This document shows positions 35,178 to 43,357 of a DNA stretch of 64,000 bases, in pieces. The stretch is taken from the NCBI RefSeq assembly GCF_015353075.1, contig NZ_CP064187.1, forward strand, positions 1,054,001 through 1,118,000, in the 5' to 3' direction. The number at the start of each line of letters is the position of its first letter. Position 1 is the stretch's first letter. The position numbers and the translations under genes were made by a program. The notes below the pieces were generated by a model that did not search any database, was not told where the DNA came from, and was given only the letters and a program-made list of their open reading frames with translations. This DNA comes from Rhizobium sp. 007. GTDB taxonomy: Bacteria > Pseudomonadota > Alphaproteobacteria > Rhizobiales > Rhizobiaceae.

Positions 35178-35544
35178 GGCAACACCCCTTGGAATGCGGG
35201 CATTCTCGCCGCCGAAATTCTCCAGTCGATTAATGCCGGAACGCCTTCTGCCCTATATTCGCCATTAGGCTTTCCACAAGGTAAACCGCCTCGGGACTAT
35301 CCGAGTGGTATTTAGGGTTCGTTCATCCTGTCGCGGAGAAAAGCTGTGAGCCCCCTTGGTGGCCTCTCCCGGTCAAGCGGCGGCTGGGAGATAGCCCTGT
35401 CATGAGGTTCATCCTGCGCCGGCTCCGCTTCTTAACGTTATCCTTATGCGTGTCTTGAAGAAGAGGGCGGTGACACTCTATGTAGGGATGAAGCATTTTC
35501 TTTGATTCCCGGCGGCAGCCGGCAGACGTTGGCAAAGGACGCAC
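35178..35544. promoter_or_regulatory. Divergent leader region of clpP
   Basis: 367 bases with no gene. It holds a hairpin TCTCCC/GGGAGA (about 35367-35393) and a candidate heat-shock promoter (35454-35482), and presumably the promoter of the diguanylate cyclase on the other strand. A long transcribed leader or small RNA cannot be excluded. Confidence 0.45.
35454..35482 (+). promoter_or_regulatory. RpoH-like promoter candidate of clpP
   Basis: CTTGAA at 35454-35459, then 16 bases to CTCTATG, resembling the alphaproteobacterial RpoH consensus (CTTGAA, 16-17 bases, CC-rich AT box). The -35 is perfect but the -10 is weak. Confidence 0.4.
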
Positions 35545-36174
35545 ATGAGAAACCCAGTCGATACCGCTATGGCCCTCGTGCCGATGGTCGTGGAACAGAC
35601 CAATCGCGGTGAACGCTCCTACGACATCTATTCCCGCCTGCTGAAGGAACGCATCATCTTCCTCACGGGCGCCGTCGAGGATCACATGGCGACGCTCGTG
35701 TGCGCCCAGCTTCTCTTCCTCGAGGCCGAAAACCCGAAGAAGGAAATCGCGCTCTATATCAATTCGCCGGGCGGCGTCGTGAGTGCCGGCATGGCGATCT
35801 ATGACACGATGCAGTTCATCAAGCCCGCCGTTTCGACGCTCTGCATCGGCCAGGCGGCCTCGATGGGCTCGCTGCTTCTGGCCGCCGGCCACAAGGATAT
35901 GCGCTTTGCCACTCCGAATTCCCGCATCATGGTTCACCAGCCCTCCGGCGGCTTCCAGGGGCAGGCATCCGACATCGAGCGCCACGCCAAGGATATCCTG
36001 AAGATGAAGCGCCGGCTGAACGAGGTCTACGTGAAGCATACCGGCCGCAGCTACGAAGAAGTTGAAAAGACCCTCGACCGCGACCACTTCATGGATGCCG
36101 ACGAGGCTCAGAGCTGGGGCGTGATCGACAAGGTCCTGACGTCGCGCATCGAAATGGAAGGCGATCAGGCCTAG
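35545..36174 (+). CDS. clpP: ATP-dependent Clp protease proteolytic subunit
   Basis: 209 aa serine protease, tetradecameric partner of ClpX/ClpA. Catalytic Ser106 in GQAASMGS, His131 in MVHQPSGG, Asp in the DADEA region are visible. The start is the ATG at 35545. Followed by clpX after 302 bases, the classical order. Confidence 0.97.
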   Translation: MRNPVDTAMALVPMVVEQTNRGERSYDIYSRLLKERIIFLTGAVEDHMATLVCAQLLFLEAENPKKEIALYINSPGGVVSAGMAIYDTMQFIKPAVSTLCIGQAASMGSLLLAAGHKDMRFATPNSRIMVHQPSGGFQGQASDIERHAKDILKMKRRLNEVYVKHTGRSYEEVEKTLDRDHFMDADEAQSWGVIDKVLTSRIEMEGDQA

Positions 36175-36476
36175 TAATTAATAGGGATGGTGTTTTTGCC
36201 GCCACAGTTCTATCCCATTTGTGATTGAACAAGGGGTTTAATGCGGTAGCGAAGACGCTAATAGTAACTATTAATGCTATGTTGAATCTGTATGACATAG
36301 CATTCGGCATTCGAAGGGGAGTTCGTTGCCGCCGGAACCCGGGCATGTTTTGGTTGGGTACCGGTTTTTACCCCTTAAAGCCTTGGCCGGCTGATGCTCC
36401 GGTGGGAGCAGGCCGGCGGGCCATTGAGTGGACCGCGATTTCACCTTGAAATGCGGCGTGCTGGAAGGAAAGTGAT
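36175..36476. other. clpP-clpX intergenic region with inverted repeats
   Basis: 302 bases. Holds TAATAG-TAA-CTATTA (36259-36273) and a perfect 10-bp inverted repeat AATGCTATGT/ACATAGCATT (36273-36304) with a 12-base loop. These are AT-rich and not followed by T-runs, so more like protein-binding or RNA-structure elements than a terminator; likely clpX promoter region. Confidence 0.5.
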
Positions 36477-37754
36477 ATGAGCAAGGTCAGCGGCAGCAAC
36501 GGCGGCGACTCCAAGAATACCCTGTATTGTTCGTTCTGCGGAAAGAGCCAGCACGAAGTCCGGAAGCTAATCGCCGGGCCGACCGTCTTCATCTGCGATG
36601 AATGCGTCGAACTGTGCATGGACATCATCCGCGAGGAGAACAAGTCCTCGATGGTCAAGTCCCGCGACGGCGTTCCCACGCCCCAGGACATCATCAAGGT
36701 TCTCGACGAATACGTCATCGGCCAGCGGCAGGCGAAAAAGATACTGTCGGTTGCCGTCCACAACCATTACAAGCGCCTGGCGCATGCCACCAAGAACAGT
36801 GAAGTCGAACTGGCGAAGTCGAACATCATGTTGGTCGGCCCGACCGGTTGCGGCAAGACCTATCTCGCCCAGACGCTCGCCCGCATCATCGACGTTCCCT
36901 TCACGATGGCCGATGCAACGACGCTGACCGAAGCCGGCTATGTCGGTGAAGACGTCGAAAACATCATCCTGAAGCTTCTGCAGTCTGCCGACTACAATGT
37001 CGAGCGCGCCCAGCGCGGCATCGTCTATATCGACGAGGTCGACAAGATCTCCCGCAAGTCCGACAATCCCTCGATCACTCGCGACGTGTCGGGCGAGGGC
37101 GTGCAGCAGGCGCTTCTGAAGATCATGGAAGGCACCGTCGCTTCCGTTCCTCCGCAGGGCGGCCGCAAGCATCCGCAGCAGGAATTCCTGCAGGTCGACA
37201 CGACGAACATCCTGTTCATCTGCGGCGGCGCCTTCGCCGGTCTCGACAAGATCATCTCGGCACGCGGCGAGAAGACCTCGATCGGCTTCGGTGCGACCGT
37301 CAAGGCGCCGGATGACCGCCGCGTCGGCGAAGTGCTGCGCGAACTCGAGCCGGAAGATCTGGTGAAGTTTGGCCTCATTCCGGAATTCATCGGTCGTCTG
37401 CCGGTCCTGGCAACGCTCGAAGACCTCGATGAGGATGCGCTGATCCAGATTCTGTCGGAACCGAAGAACGCGCTCATCAAGCAGTATCAGCGCCTGTTCG
37501 AGATGGAAGACGTGGAACTCACTTTCCACGAGGATGCGCTCCGCGAAATCGCCCGCAAGGCGATCGTACGCAAGACCGGTGCCCGCGGCCTTCGCTCGAT
37601 CATGGAAAAGATCCTGCTCGATACGATGTTCGAACTGCCGGCGCTGGAAGGCGTTCGCGAAGTCGTTATCTCCGAGGAAGTTGCCCGCGGTTCTGCCCGT
37701 CCGCTCTACATCTATGCGGACCGTCAGGAGGAAAAGGCAAACGCCTCGGCCTGA
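36477..37754 (+). CDS. clpX: ATP-dependent unfoldase ClpX
   Basis: 425 aa. N-terminal zinc finger [14 protein letters not shown]...CDECVELC (about 17-42), AAA+ core with [15 protein letters not shown] (Walker A) and [10 protein letters not shown] (Walker B), IGF-like loop for ClpP binding (SIGFGATV near residue 265), and the sensor-2 [21 protein letters not shown]. Delivers substrates to ClpP. Confidence 0.98.
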   Translation: MSKVSGSNGGDSKNTLYCSFCGKSQHEVRKLIAGPTVFICDECVELCMDIIREENKSSMVKSRDGVPTPQDIIKVLDEYVIGQRQAKKILSVAVHNHYKRLAHATKNSEVELAKSNIMLVGPTGCGKTYLAQTLARIIDVPFTMADATTLTEAGYVGEDVENIILKLLQSADYNVERAQRGIVYIDEVDKISRKSDNPSITRDVSGEGVQQALLKIMEGTVASVPPQGGRKHPQQEFLQVDTTNILFICGGAFAGLDKIISARGEKTSIGFGATVKAPDDRRVGEVLRELEPEDLVKFGLIPEFIGRLPVLATLEDLDEDALIQILSEPKNALIKQYQRLFEMEDVELTFHEDALREIARKAIVRKTGARGLRSIMEKILLDTMFELPALEGVREVVISEEVARGSARPLYIYADRQEEKANASA

Positions 37755-37780
37755 TGCCGGTCCTCGTATGGTTAGATTTA

Positions 37781-37808
37781 GGGGCTTGCCGAAGGCAGGC
37801 CCCTTTCT
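37781..37808 (+). terminator. Terminator after clpX
   Basis: GGGGCTTGCC, loop GAA, GGCAGGCCCC with one GU pair, followed by TTTCTATTT. Confidence 0.75.
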
Positions 37809-38047
37809 ATTTGAAAAACCGTGTATGGTCCTGTTAATAATGGCTGGCAAGACTGGGAAAACGCTATTGCTGACGTTGCGGAATGTTCCGTCCTTAAAGA
37901 TGATGGAATGATTCCATAGCGGGTTTTCCGGCCTTGTGTTTTAGCCGGTTCGAAAGCGGTAAGCGTCGATCCAGTTAGGCGCTTCATTGTACTAGCGTTC
38001 CGTTGTAATAAAGCTGTCACAACCGTGGAACGCGGGCGTTAGCGTGG

Positions 38048-38076
38048 CTTGAAATGCATAGTCAGAACCTCCACTT
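38048..38076 (+). promoter_or_regulatory. RpoH-like promoter candidate of lon
   Basis: CTTGAA at 38048-38053, a 17-base spacer, then CCACTT, close to the rhizobial RpoH pattern CTTGAA-N17-CCANAT. About 80 bases before the lon start. Confidence 0.5.
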
Positions 38077-38155
38077 GTAGCCCAAGTGAGAGTGCCGGCC
38101 AATCGCATGCGGCCGCGCAAAGAGCCCGGAAACGGGACGATGGAAAGGAAATAAA

Positions 38156-40573
38156 ATGACGAAGAAAACGTCTGTAGCGAGCAGCACTGCCTATCCTGTT
38201 TTGCCCCTGCGCGACATCGTGGTCTTCCCCCATATGATCGTGCCGCTGTTCGTCGGACGGGAAAAGTCGATCCGTGCGCTTGAAGAGGTCATGGGTTCTG
38301 ACAAGCAGATCATGCTGGTCACCCAGATCAACGCAAGCGATGATGATCCAGATCCTTCAGCAATTCATAATGTCGGCACGGTTGCCAATGTTTTGCAGCT
38401 CCTGAAGCTGCCCGACGGCACCGTGAAGGTTCTTGTCGAAGGCCGCGCCCGTGCCGAGATCGATGCCTATACCAGCCGCGAGGATTTCTACGAGGCGCTC
38501 GGCCATGTGCTCGAAGAGCCGCATGACGACCCGGTCGAGCTGGAAGCGCTGTCGCGCTCCGTCGTTTCGGAGTTCGAGAGCTATGTGAAGCTCAACAAGA
38601 AGATCTCGCCTGAAGTGGTCGGCGCTGCCAGCCAGATCGACGATTATTCCAAGCTCGCCGATACGGTTGCCTCGCACCTGTCGATCAAGATTACCGAAAA
38701 GCAGGAGATGCTGGAAACTACCAGCGTCAAGGCTCGCCTCGAAAAGGCGCTCGGCTTCATGGAAGGCGAGATTTCGGTCCTGCAGGTCGAAAAGCGCATC
38801 CGCTCGCGCGTCAAGCGCCAGATGGAGAAGACCCAGCGCGAATACTACCTGAATGAGCAGATGAAGGCGATCCAGAAGGAGCTCGGAGACGGCGAGGAAG
38901 GCCGCGACGAGATGGCCGAACTGGAAGAGCGCATCTCCAAGACCAAGCTTTCCAAGGAAGCGCGCGAGAAGGCCGACGCGGAGCTGAAGAAGCTGCGCCA
39001 GATGAGCCCGATGTCTGCCGAAGCAACCGTCGTCCGCAACTATCTCGACTGGCTGCTCGGCATTCCGTGGGGCAAGAAATCGAAGATCAAGTCGGACCTC
39101 AACCACGCAGAACAGATCCTCGAAGCCGATCACTTCGGCCTGGACAAGGTCAAGGAGCGGATCGTCGAGTATCTCGCCGTGCAGGCGCGTGCAGCCAAGC
39201 TCAAGGGGCCGATCTTGTGCCTCGTCGGCCCTCCGGGCGTCGGCAAGACCTCGCTTGCGCAGTCGATTGCCAAGGCGACCGGCCGTGAGTATGTCCGCAT
39301 GGCGCTCGGCGGCGTTCGCGACGAAGCCGAAATCCGCGGTCACCGCCGCACCTATATCGGCTCGATGCCCGGCAAGGTCATCCAGTCGATGAAGAAGGCG
39401 AAAAAGTCCAATCCGCTCTTCCTGCTCGACGAGATCGACAAGATGGGCATGGATTTCCGCGGCGATCCGTCCTCGGCCCTGCTCGAAGTGCTCGACCCGG
39501 CCCAGAACTCGACCTTCATGGATCACTACCTGGAAGTCGAATACGACCTGTCGGACGTGATGTTCATCACGACGGCGAATACGCTGAACATTCCGGCACC
39601 TTTGATGGACCGCATGGAGATCATCCGTATCGCCGGCTATACCGAAGACGAAAAGCGAGAAATCGCCAAGCGGCACCTGCTGCCGAAGGCCATCAAGGAA
39701 CATGCGTTGCAGCCGGAGGAATTTTCGGTCAGCGACGATGCCCTGATGGCGATCAGCCAGCAATACACCCGCGAAGCAGGCGTGCGTAACTTCGAACGCG
39801 AACTTATGAAGCTCGCCCGCAAGGCGGTGACCGAGATCATCAAGGGCAAGTCGAAGTCGGTCGCCGTCACGGCTGCCAACATCGACGACTATCTGGGCGT
39901 TCCGCGCTTCCGCCACGGCGAAGCCGAGCGCGAGGATCAGGTCGGCGTGGTCACCGGTCTTGCCTGGACCGAAGTCGGCGGCGAGCTGTTGACGATCGAA
40001 GGCGTGATGATGCCGGGCAAGGGCCGCATGACGGTCACTGGCAACCTGAAGGAAGTCATGAAGGAGTCGATCTCCGCTGCGGCCTCGTACGTTCGCTCGC
40101 GCGCTGTCGATTTCGGCATCGAGCCGCCGCGCTTTGACAAGAGCGACATCCACGTGCACGTGCCGGAAGGCGCGACGCCGAAGGATGGCCCGTCGGCCGG
40201 TGTCGCCATGGCAACCGCGATCGTCTCGATCATGACCGGCATTCCGGTCAACAAGGATGTCGCCATGACCGGCGAGATCACCCTTCGCGGCCGCGTTCTG
40301 CCGATCGGCGGCCTGAAGGAAAAGCTGCTCGCAGCGCTTCGCGGCGGCATCAAAAAGGTGCTGATCCCGGAAGAAAATGCCAAGGATCTGGCGGAGATTC
40401 CGGACAACGTGAAGAACAACATGGAGATCATCCCGGTATCCCGCATGGGCGAGGTGATCAAGCATGCGCTGGTTCGCAGGCCTGAACCGATCGAATGGGA
40501 TGGAACGGTTGAAACGCCGGTCATCGCGACGGTCGAGGGCCTCGATGAGACAGGTGCAGCCATCGCTCACTGA
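38156..40573 (+). CDS. lon: ATP-dependent protease Lon
   Basis: 805 aa. N-terminal LON substrate domain ([25 protein letters not shown]), coiled-coil to about 300, AAA+ with [19 protein letters not shown] (about 357-375), and the peptidase domain with the catalytic Ser near 680 in [15 protein letters not shown] and the Lys in [13 protein letters not shown]. Degrades damaged and regulatory proteins. Followed by hupB. Confidence 0.98.
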   Translation: MTKKTSVASSTAYPVLPLRDIVVFPHMIVPLFVGREKSIRALEEVMGSDKQIMLVTQINASDDDPDPSAIHNVGTVANVLQLLKLPDGTVKVLVEGRARAEIDAYTSREDFYEALGHVLEEPHDDPVELEALSRSVVSEFESYVKLNKKISPEVVGAASQIDDYSKLADTVASHLSIKITEKQEMLETTSVKARLEKALGFMEGEISVLQVEKRIRSRVKRQMEKTQREYYLNEQMKAIQKELGDGEEGRDEMAELEERISKTKLSKEAREKADAELKKLRQMSPMSAEATVVRNYLDWLLGIPWGKKSKIKSDLNHAEQILEADHFGLDKVKERIVEYLAVQARAAKLKGPILCLVGPPGVGKTSLAQSIAKATGREYVRMALGGVRDEAEIRGHRRTYIGSMPGKVIQSMKKAKKSNPLFLLDEIDKMGMDFRGDPSSALLEVLDPAQNSTFMDHYLEVEYDLSDVMFITTANTLNIPAPLMDRMEIIRIAGYTEDEKREIAKRHLLPKAIKEHALQPEEFSVSDDALMAISQQYTREAGVRNFERELMKLARKAVTEIIKGKSKSVAVTAANIDDYLGVPRFRHGEAEREDQVGVVTGLAWTEVGGELLTIEGVMMPGKGRMTVTGNLKEVMKESISAAASYVRSRAVDFGIEPPRFDKSDIHVHVPEGATPKDGPSAGVAMATAIVSIMTGIPVNKDVAMTGEITLRGRVLPIGGLKEKLLAALRGGIKKVLIPEENAKDLAEIPDNVKNNMEIIPVSRMGEVIKHALVRRPEPIEWDGTVETPVIATVEGLDETGAAIAH

Positions 40574-40617
40574 GCGCTGCCTGCCACATTTATGTCAAAA
40601 TGCTGCAAAACTCGGAA

Positions 40618-40646
40618 AAGGCTGGCTTAAAACGCCAGCCTTTTTT
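40618..40646 (+). terminator. Terminator after lon
   Basis: AAGGCTGGC, loop TTAAAAC, GCCAGCC, TTTTTT: clear intrinsic terminator 45 bases after the lon stop. Confidence 0.9.
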
Positions 40647-40778
40647 GTGAAAACGTCACAGAGCCGCTTGCTTTTCCTTGATTTGCAGGGCTTTTGGGTT
40701 GCGGCGGGCCTGATGAAACTTATTCTGTGCCTGGCTTACAGATTTGAGTCGTTTCGAACCATTGAAAGGGGTGGAAAC

Positions 40779-41054
40779 ATGAACAAGAATGAACTCGTGT
40801 CCGCAGTTGCCGAAAAGGCTGGCCTCACCAAGGCTGACGCTGCTTCTGCTGTCGACGCTGTTTTCGACGTTGTCCAGGCTGAACTGAAGAAGAAGGGCGA
40901 CATCCGTCTCGCCGGCTTCGGCAGCTTCACCGTTTCTCATCGCGCTGCCACCAAGGGCCGCAATCCGTCCACCGGCGCCGAAGTCAATATTCCGGCTCGC
41001 AACGTGCCGAAGTTCACGCCCGGCAAGGGCCTGAAGGATGCCGTTAACGGCTAA
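40779..41054 (+). CDS. hupB: DNA-binding protein HU (beta-type)
   Basis: 91 aa from the ATG at 40779 (AAAGGGGTGGAAAC). Histone-like: MNKNELVSAVAEKAGLTKAD, AGFGSFTVSHRAATKGRNPST, IPARNVPKFTPGKGLKDAVN. The frame opens upstream within lon's end but that is non-coding. Classical lon-hupB order. Confidence 0.97.
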   Translation: MNKNELVSAVAEKAGLTKADAASAVDAVFDVVQAELKKKGDIRLAGFGSFTVSHRAATKGRNPSTGAEVNIPARNVPKFTPGKGLKDAVNG

Positions 41055-41102
41055 TGAGATTTCTGGCCGCCGGATAACGAGACTGGCAGCCCAGGTTTGG
41101 AG

Positions 41103-41128
41103 GGGTTCGGCGAAAGCCGGACCCTTTT
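41103..41128 (+). terminator. Terminator after hupB
   Basis: GGGTTCGGC, GAAA tetraloop, GCCGGACCC, TTTT. Strong stem with one GU pair. The group II intron begins 6-7 bases after it. Confidence 0.9.
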
Positions 41129-41134
41129 CCACTT

Positions 41135-42640
41135 GTGCGCCAGGCATGGCGCGTGGTGTGCGAACACCGTTTGGCCGGGGTGGTATCCGGCCGATGACTT
41201 GGAGGTGAGCGTCCTCTGCGGGCCCTGGTGATGGGAACCGTTAGCTGAACAGCAAGGGCGTTGCCGCGAGGCGGGGTCTGAAGGAAGCTGTAGGCAAAGT
41301 GCCGGCCTGACGAACAGGAAGCGCATATGAGGCGTCCGCATCCGGGCGAGGGAGCAAGTGTGCCCGAAGCCCGATATCACCCGGAGGGTGCGGGCGTAGA
41401 TGCGACAGGTATTTGGCACGAAGGTCACGCGTCTTACCCTGGGAGGTCTGCCGACCTGCCCCTGATTTTCAGGTGTTGCTACCGGCGTCGAAAGGTGTCG
41501 GGATGGGGCGGCAGAAGTCAGCAGACGCCGTAGTAGCCGGACCAACCGGTGAAGGGCCGAACATGGAGTGCCGTACGGAGGCCGGTCTTTCGATGGTGAG
41601 GACAGACGCAGAAGACGGGGCTGAGAGGCTCCGTGCCCATGCTGAGAGCAGCGGCCGGAAGCCGCGATGGCAGACATTGGGTGCATCAGACACCACGGCA
41701 GGACCGTCATCCTCTCGACCGGAGGCGAATGAGCGACTGATGGAGACGATCCTCAGCGCGAGAACCTGATGGCGGCTTACCGCCGGGTGGTAGCGAACAA
41801 GGGTGTGCCGGGCATCGATAAGATGACGGTGGAACAACTGAAGCCTTACCTCACGACGCACTGGCCACATCAGGGAAGACTTGCTGGCGGACCGCTACAG
41901 ACCGGCGCCGGTGGCGGAGCGCCCATGATGCGGTTCTGGCCGCGCGGGCCTATGTGGCCGGCGGTCACCGCTTTGTGGTCGATCTTGATTTGGAGAAGTT
42001 CTTCGACCGGGTGAACCACGACGTGCTGATGGCACGCGTGGCGCGTAAGGTCACCGACAAGCGGGTGCTGCGGCTGATCCGCCGCTACCTGCAGGCCGGG
42101 TTGATGACGGGCGGGATCGAAACGACACGCAGCGAGGGCACCCCGCAAGGTGGGCCGCTTTCGCCGCTGCTATCGAACATTCTGCTCGACGACCTCGACA
42201 AGGAACTGGAGCGGCGCGGCCATGTCTTTTGCCGCTACGCCGACGATTGCAACGTCTATGTGCGGTCGCGACGTGCCGGCGAGCGGGTCATGGCCTCGCT
42301 CATCAACTTCCTCGCCGAACGGCTGAAGCTCACGGTTAACGGTGCCAAAAGCGCCGTGGACCGACCGTGGAAGCGCACCTTTCTCGCCTACACCATGACC
42401 GCCCATAAAGCGCCGCGCTTACTGATTGCGGCGCCGAGTGTGAAGCGGCTGCGGGACAGGTTGAAAGGGGCGTTTCGCGCAGGGCGCGGTCGCGCCCTTG
42501 CCACCACCGTCAAAGACCTCGCCCCGATCCTACGCGGCTGGATTGCCTATTTCCGGCTGACCGAAGGAAAAGGGGTCCTGGAGGAACTGGATGGCTGGCT
42601 GCGGCGCAGACTGCGCTGCATCCTGTGGGCGGGGAGGGGT
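41135..42640 (+). mobile_element. Group II intron, degenerate and 3'-truncated
   Basis: Begins with GTGCGCC at about 41135, like bacterial group II introns, and the next 360 bases carry the characteristic ribozyme words (GATGGGAACCGTTAGCTGAA, CGAGGCGGGGTCTGAAGGAA, GAACAGGAAGCGCATATGAG) of domains I-III. A broken maturase gene follows (41503-42640). Domains V and VI (AGCCGTATGCGG-type) are absent because the element stops around 42630 inside a transporter fragment. Insertion just after an intrinsic terminator is the habit of class C introns. Confidence 0.85.
41503..42640 (+). pseudogene. Group II intron reverse transcriptase/maturase, multiply broken
   Basis: The LtrA-type protein is spread over at least four segments in changing frames: MGRQKSADAVVAGPTGEGPN (41503-41769), NLMAAYRRVVANKGVPGIDK plus LKPYLTTHWP (to about 41867), HIREDLLADRYRPAPVAERP (to about 41927), then HDAVLAARAYVAGGHRFVVD and RVLRLIRRYLQAGLMTGG, EGTPQGGPLSPLLSNILLDD, FCRYADDCNVYVRS (RT motif YADD) and LRGWIAYFRLTEGKGVLEEL. 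Between the third and fourth segments the expected RRVEIPKP...YGFRPGRS region (about 55 codons) is deleted. It cannot be a functional RT. The 3' end (zinc-finger/endonuclease part) is missing too. Confidence 0.9.
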
Positions 42641-43264
42641 CAGCAGATCCGGTGCGATTCCTCCGTGCCGATCTGGCAGGCGATCGCGCTGGTGATGACA
42701 TCGCCGTTTTTCATCATTCTCGGTGCGCGACTCTTGCTCAGGGAACGCGTTGGTCCGGCCCGTTGGACGGCAACGATCGCCGGCTTTGCCGGTGCGATGA
42801 TCATCTTGCAGCCCTGGTCGGTCAATTTCACTTGGGCGGCCCTGCTTCCGATCCTCTCGGCGCTGCTCTGGGGCGCTTCCTCGCTGATCACCAAGAACCT
42901 GACGGGCATCGAGCGGCCCGAAACCATCACGGTCTGGCTGCTGGTGCTTCTGACGCCCATCAATGGCGGGCTTGCGCTGGCGGCCGGCTTCGAATTTCCG
43001 GCGGGCGTCACGCTGGGGCTTTTCGTACTCGCCGGCCTGATGACCGTGCTCGCGCAATATTTTCTCACACTTGCCTATACAGCGGCCGACGCTGCCTATG
43101 TGCAGCCCTTCGACGATCTCAAGCTGCCGCTCAACGTCTTTGCGGGTTGGCTCGTCTTCGGCTATGCGCCTACCGGTTACCTCTGGCTCGGAGCGGCATT
43201 GATCTTTTGCGCCTCCCTCTTCATCATGCGCAACGAACTGCGCCGCGAGCAGACGGCTGCATAG
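42640..43264 (+). pseudogene. DMT (EamA) transporter, 5'-truncated, fused in frame to the intron RT
   Basis: From about 42655 the frame encodes SVPIWQAIALVMTSPFFIIL, GARLLLRERVGPARWTATIA, six to seven TM helices and a hydrophobic end with LRREQTAA, i.e. the C-terminal two thirds of an EamA permease. The first about 90 residues are not found upstream. The open frame continuing from the RT gives an apparent 436-codon hybrid (41954-43264) that has no biological rationale as a single protein. Confidence 0.85.
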
Positions 43265-43288
43265 ACAGGGCGGTGCAAAACGCGCCGG

Positions 43289-43306
43289 CTGTCATGTGTC
43301 TGTCAT
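43289..43306 (+). promoter_or_regulatory. Pho box (PhoB binding site)
   Basis: CTGTCAT, GTGT, CTGTCAT: two perfect 7-base repeats in an 11-base period, the rhizobial/enteric PhoB consensus (CTGTCAT-N4-CTGTCAT). It lies 52 bases upstream of the phytase-like gene start (43358), so that gene is likely induced by phosphate starvation. Confidence 0.85.
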
Positions 43307-43357
43307 CAGCGTCCCTCAAAAATCCCCCGTTTCGATATTCGACACATGGGGGATTTC

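Larger units (their letters stand above)
37755..38155. promoter_or_regulatory. clpX-lon intergenic region
   Basis: 401 bases with no gene. Contains the clpX terminator, a palindrome TGGAATGATTCCA near 37905, and the candidate lon promoter at 38048-38076. Confidence 0.5.

Noticed and set aside
38357..40570. 737-codon minus-strand frame over lon
   Set aside because: Antisense of Lon; no start site or family.
41954..43264. A genuine 436-aa RT-transporter protein
   Set aside because: The joined parts have incompatible functions; both are truncated at the junction.
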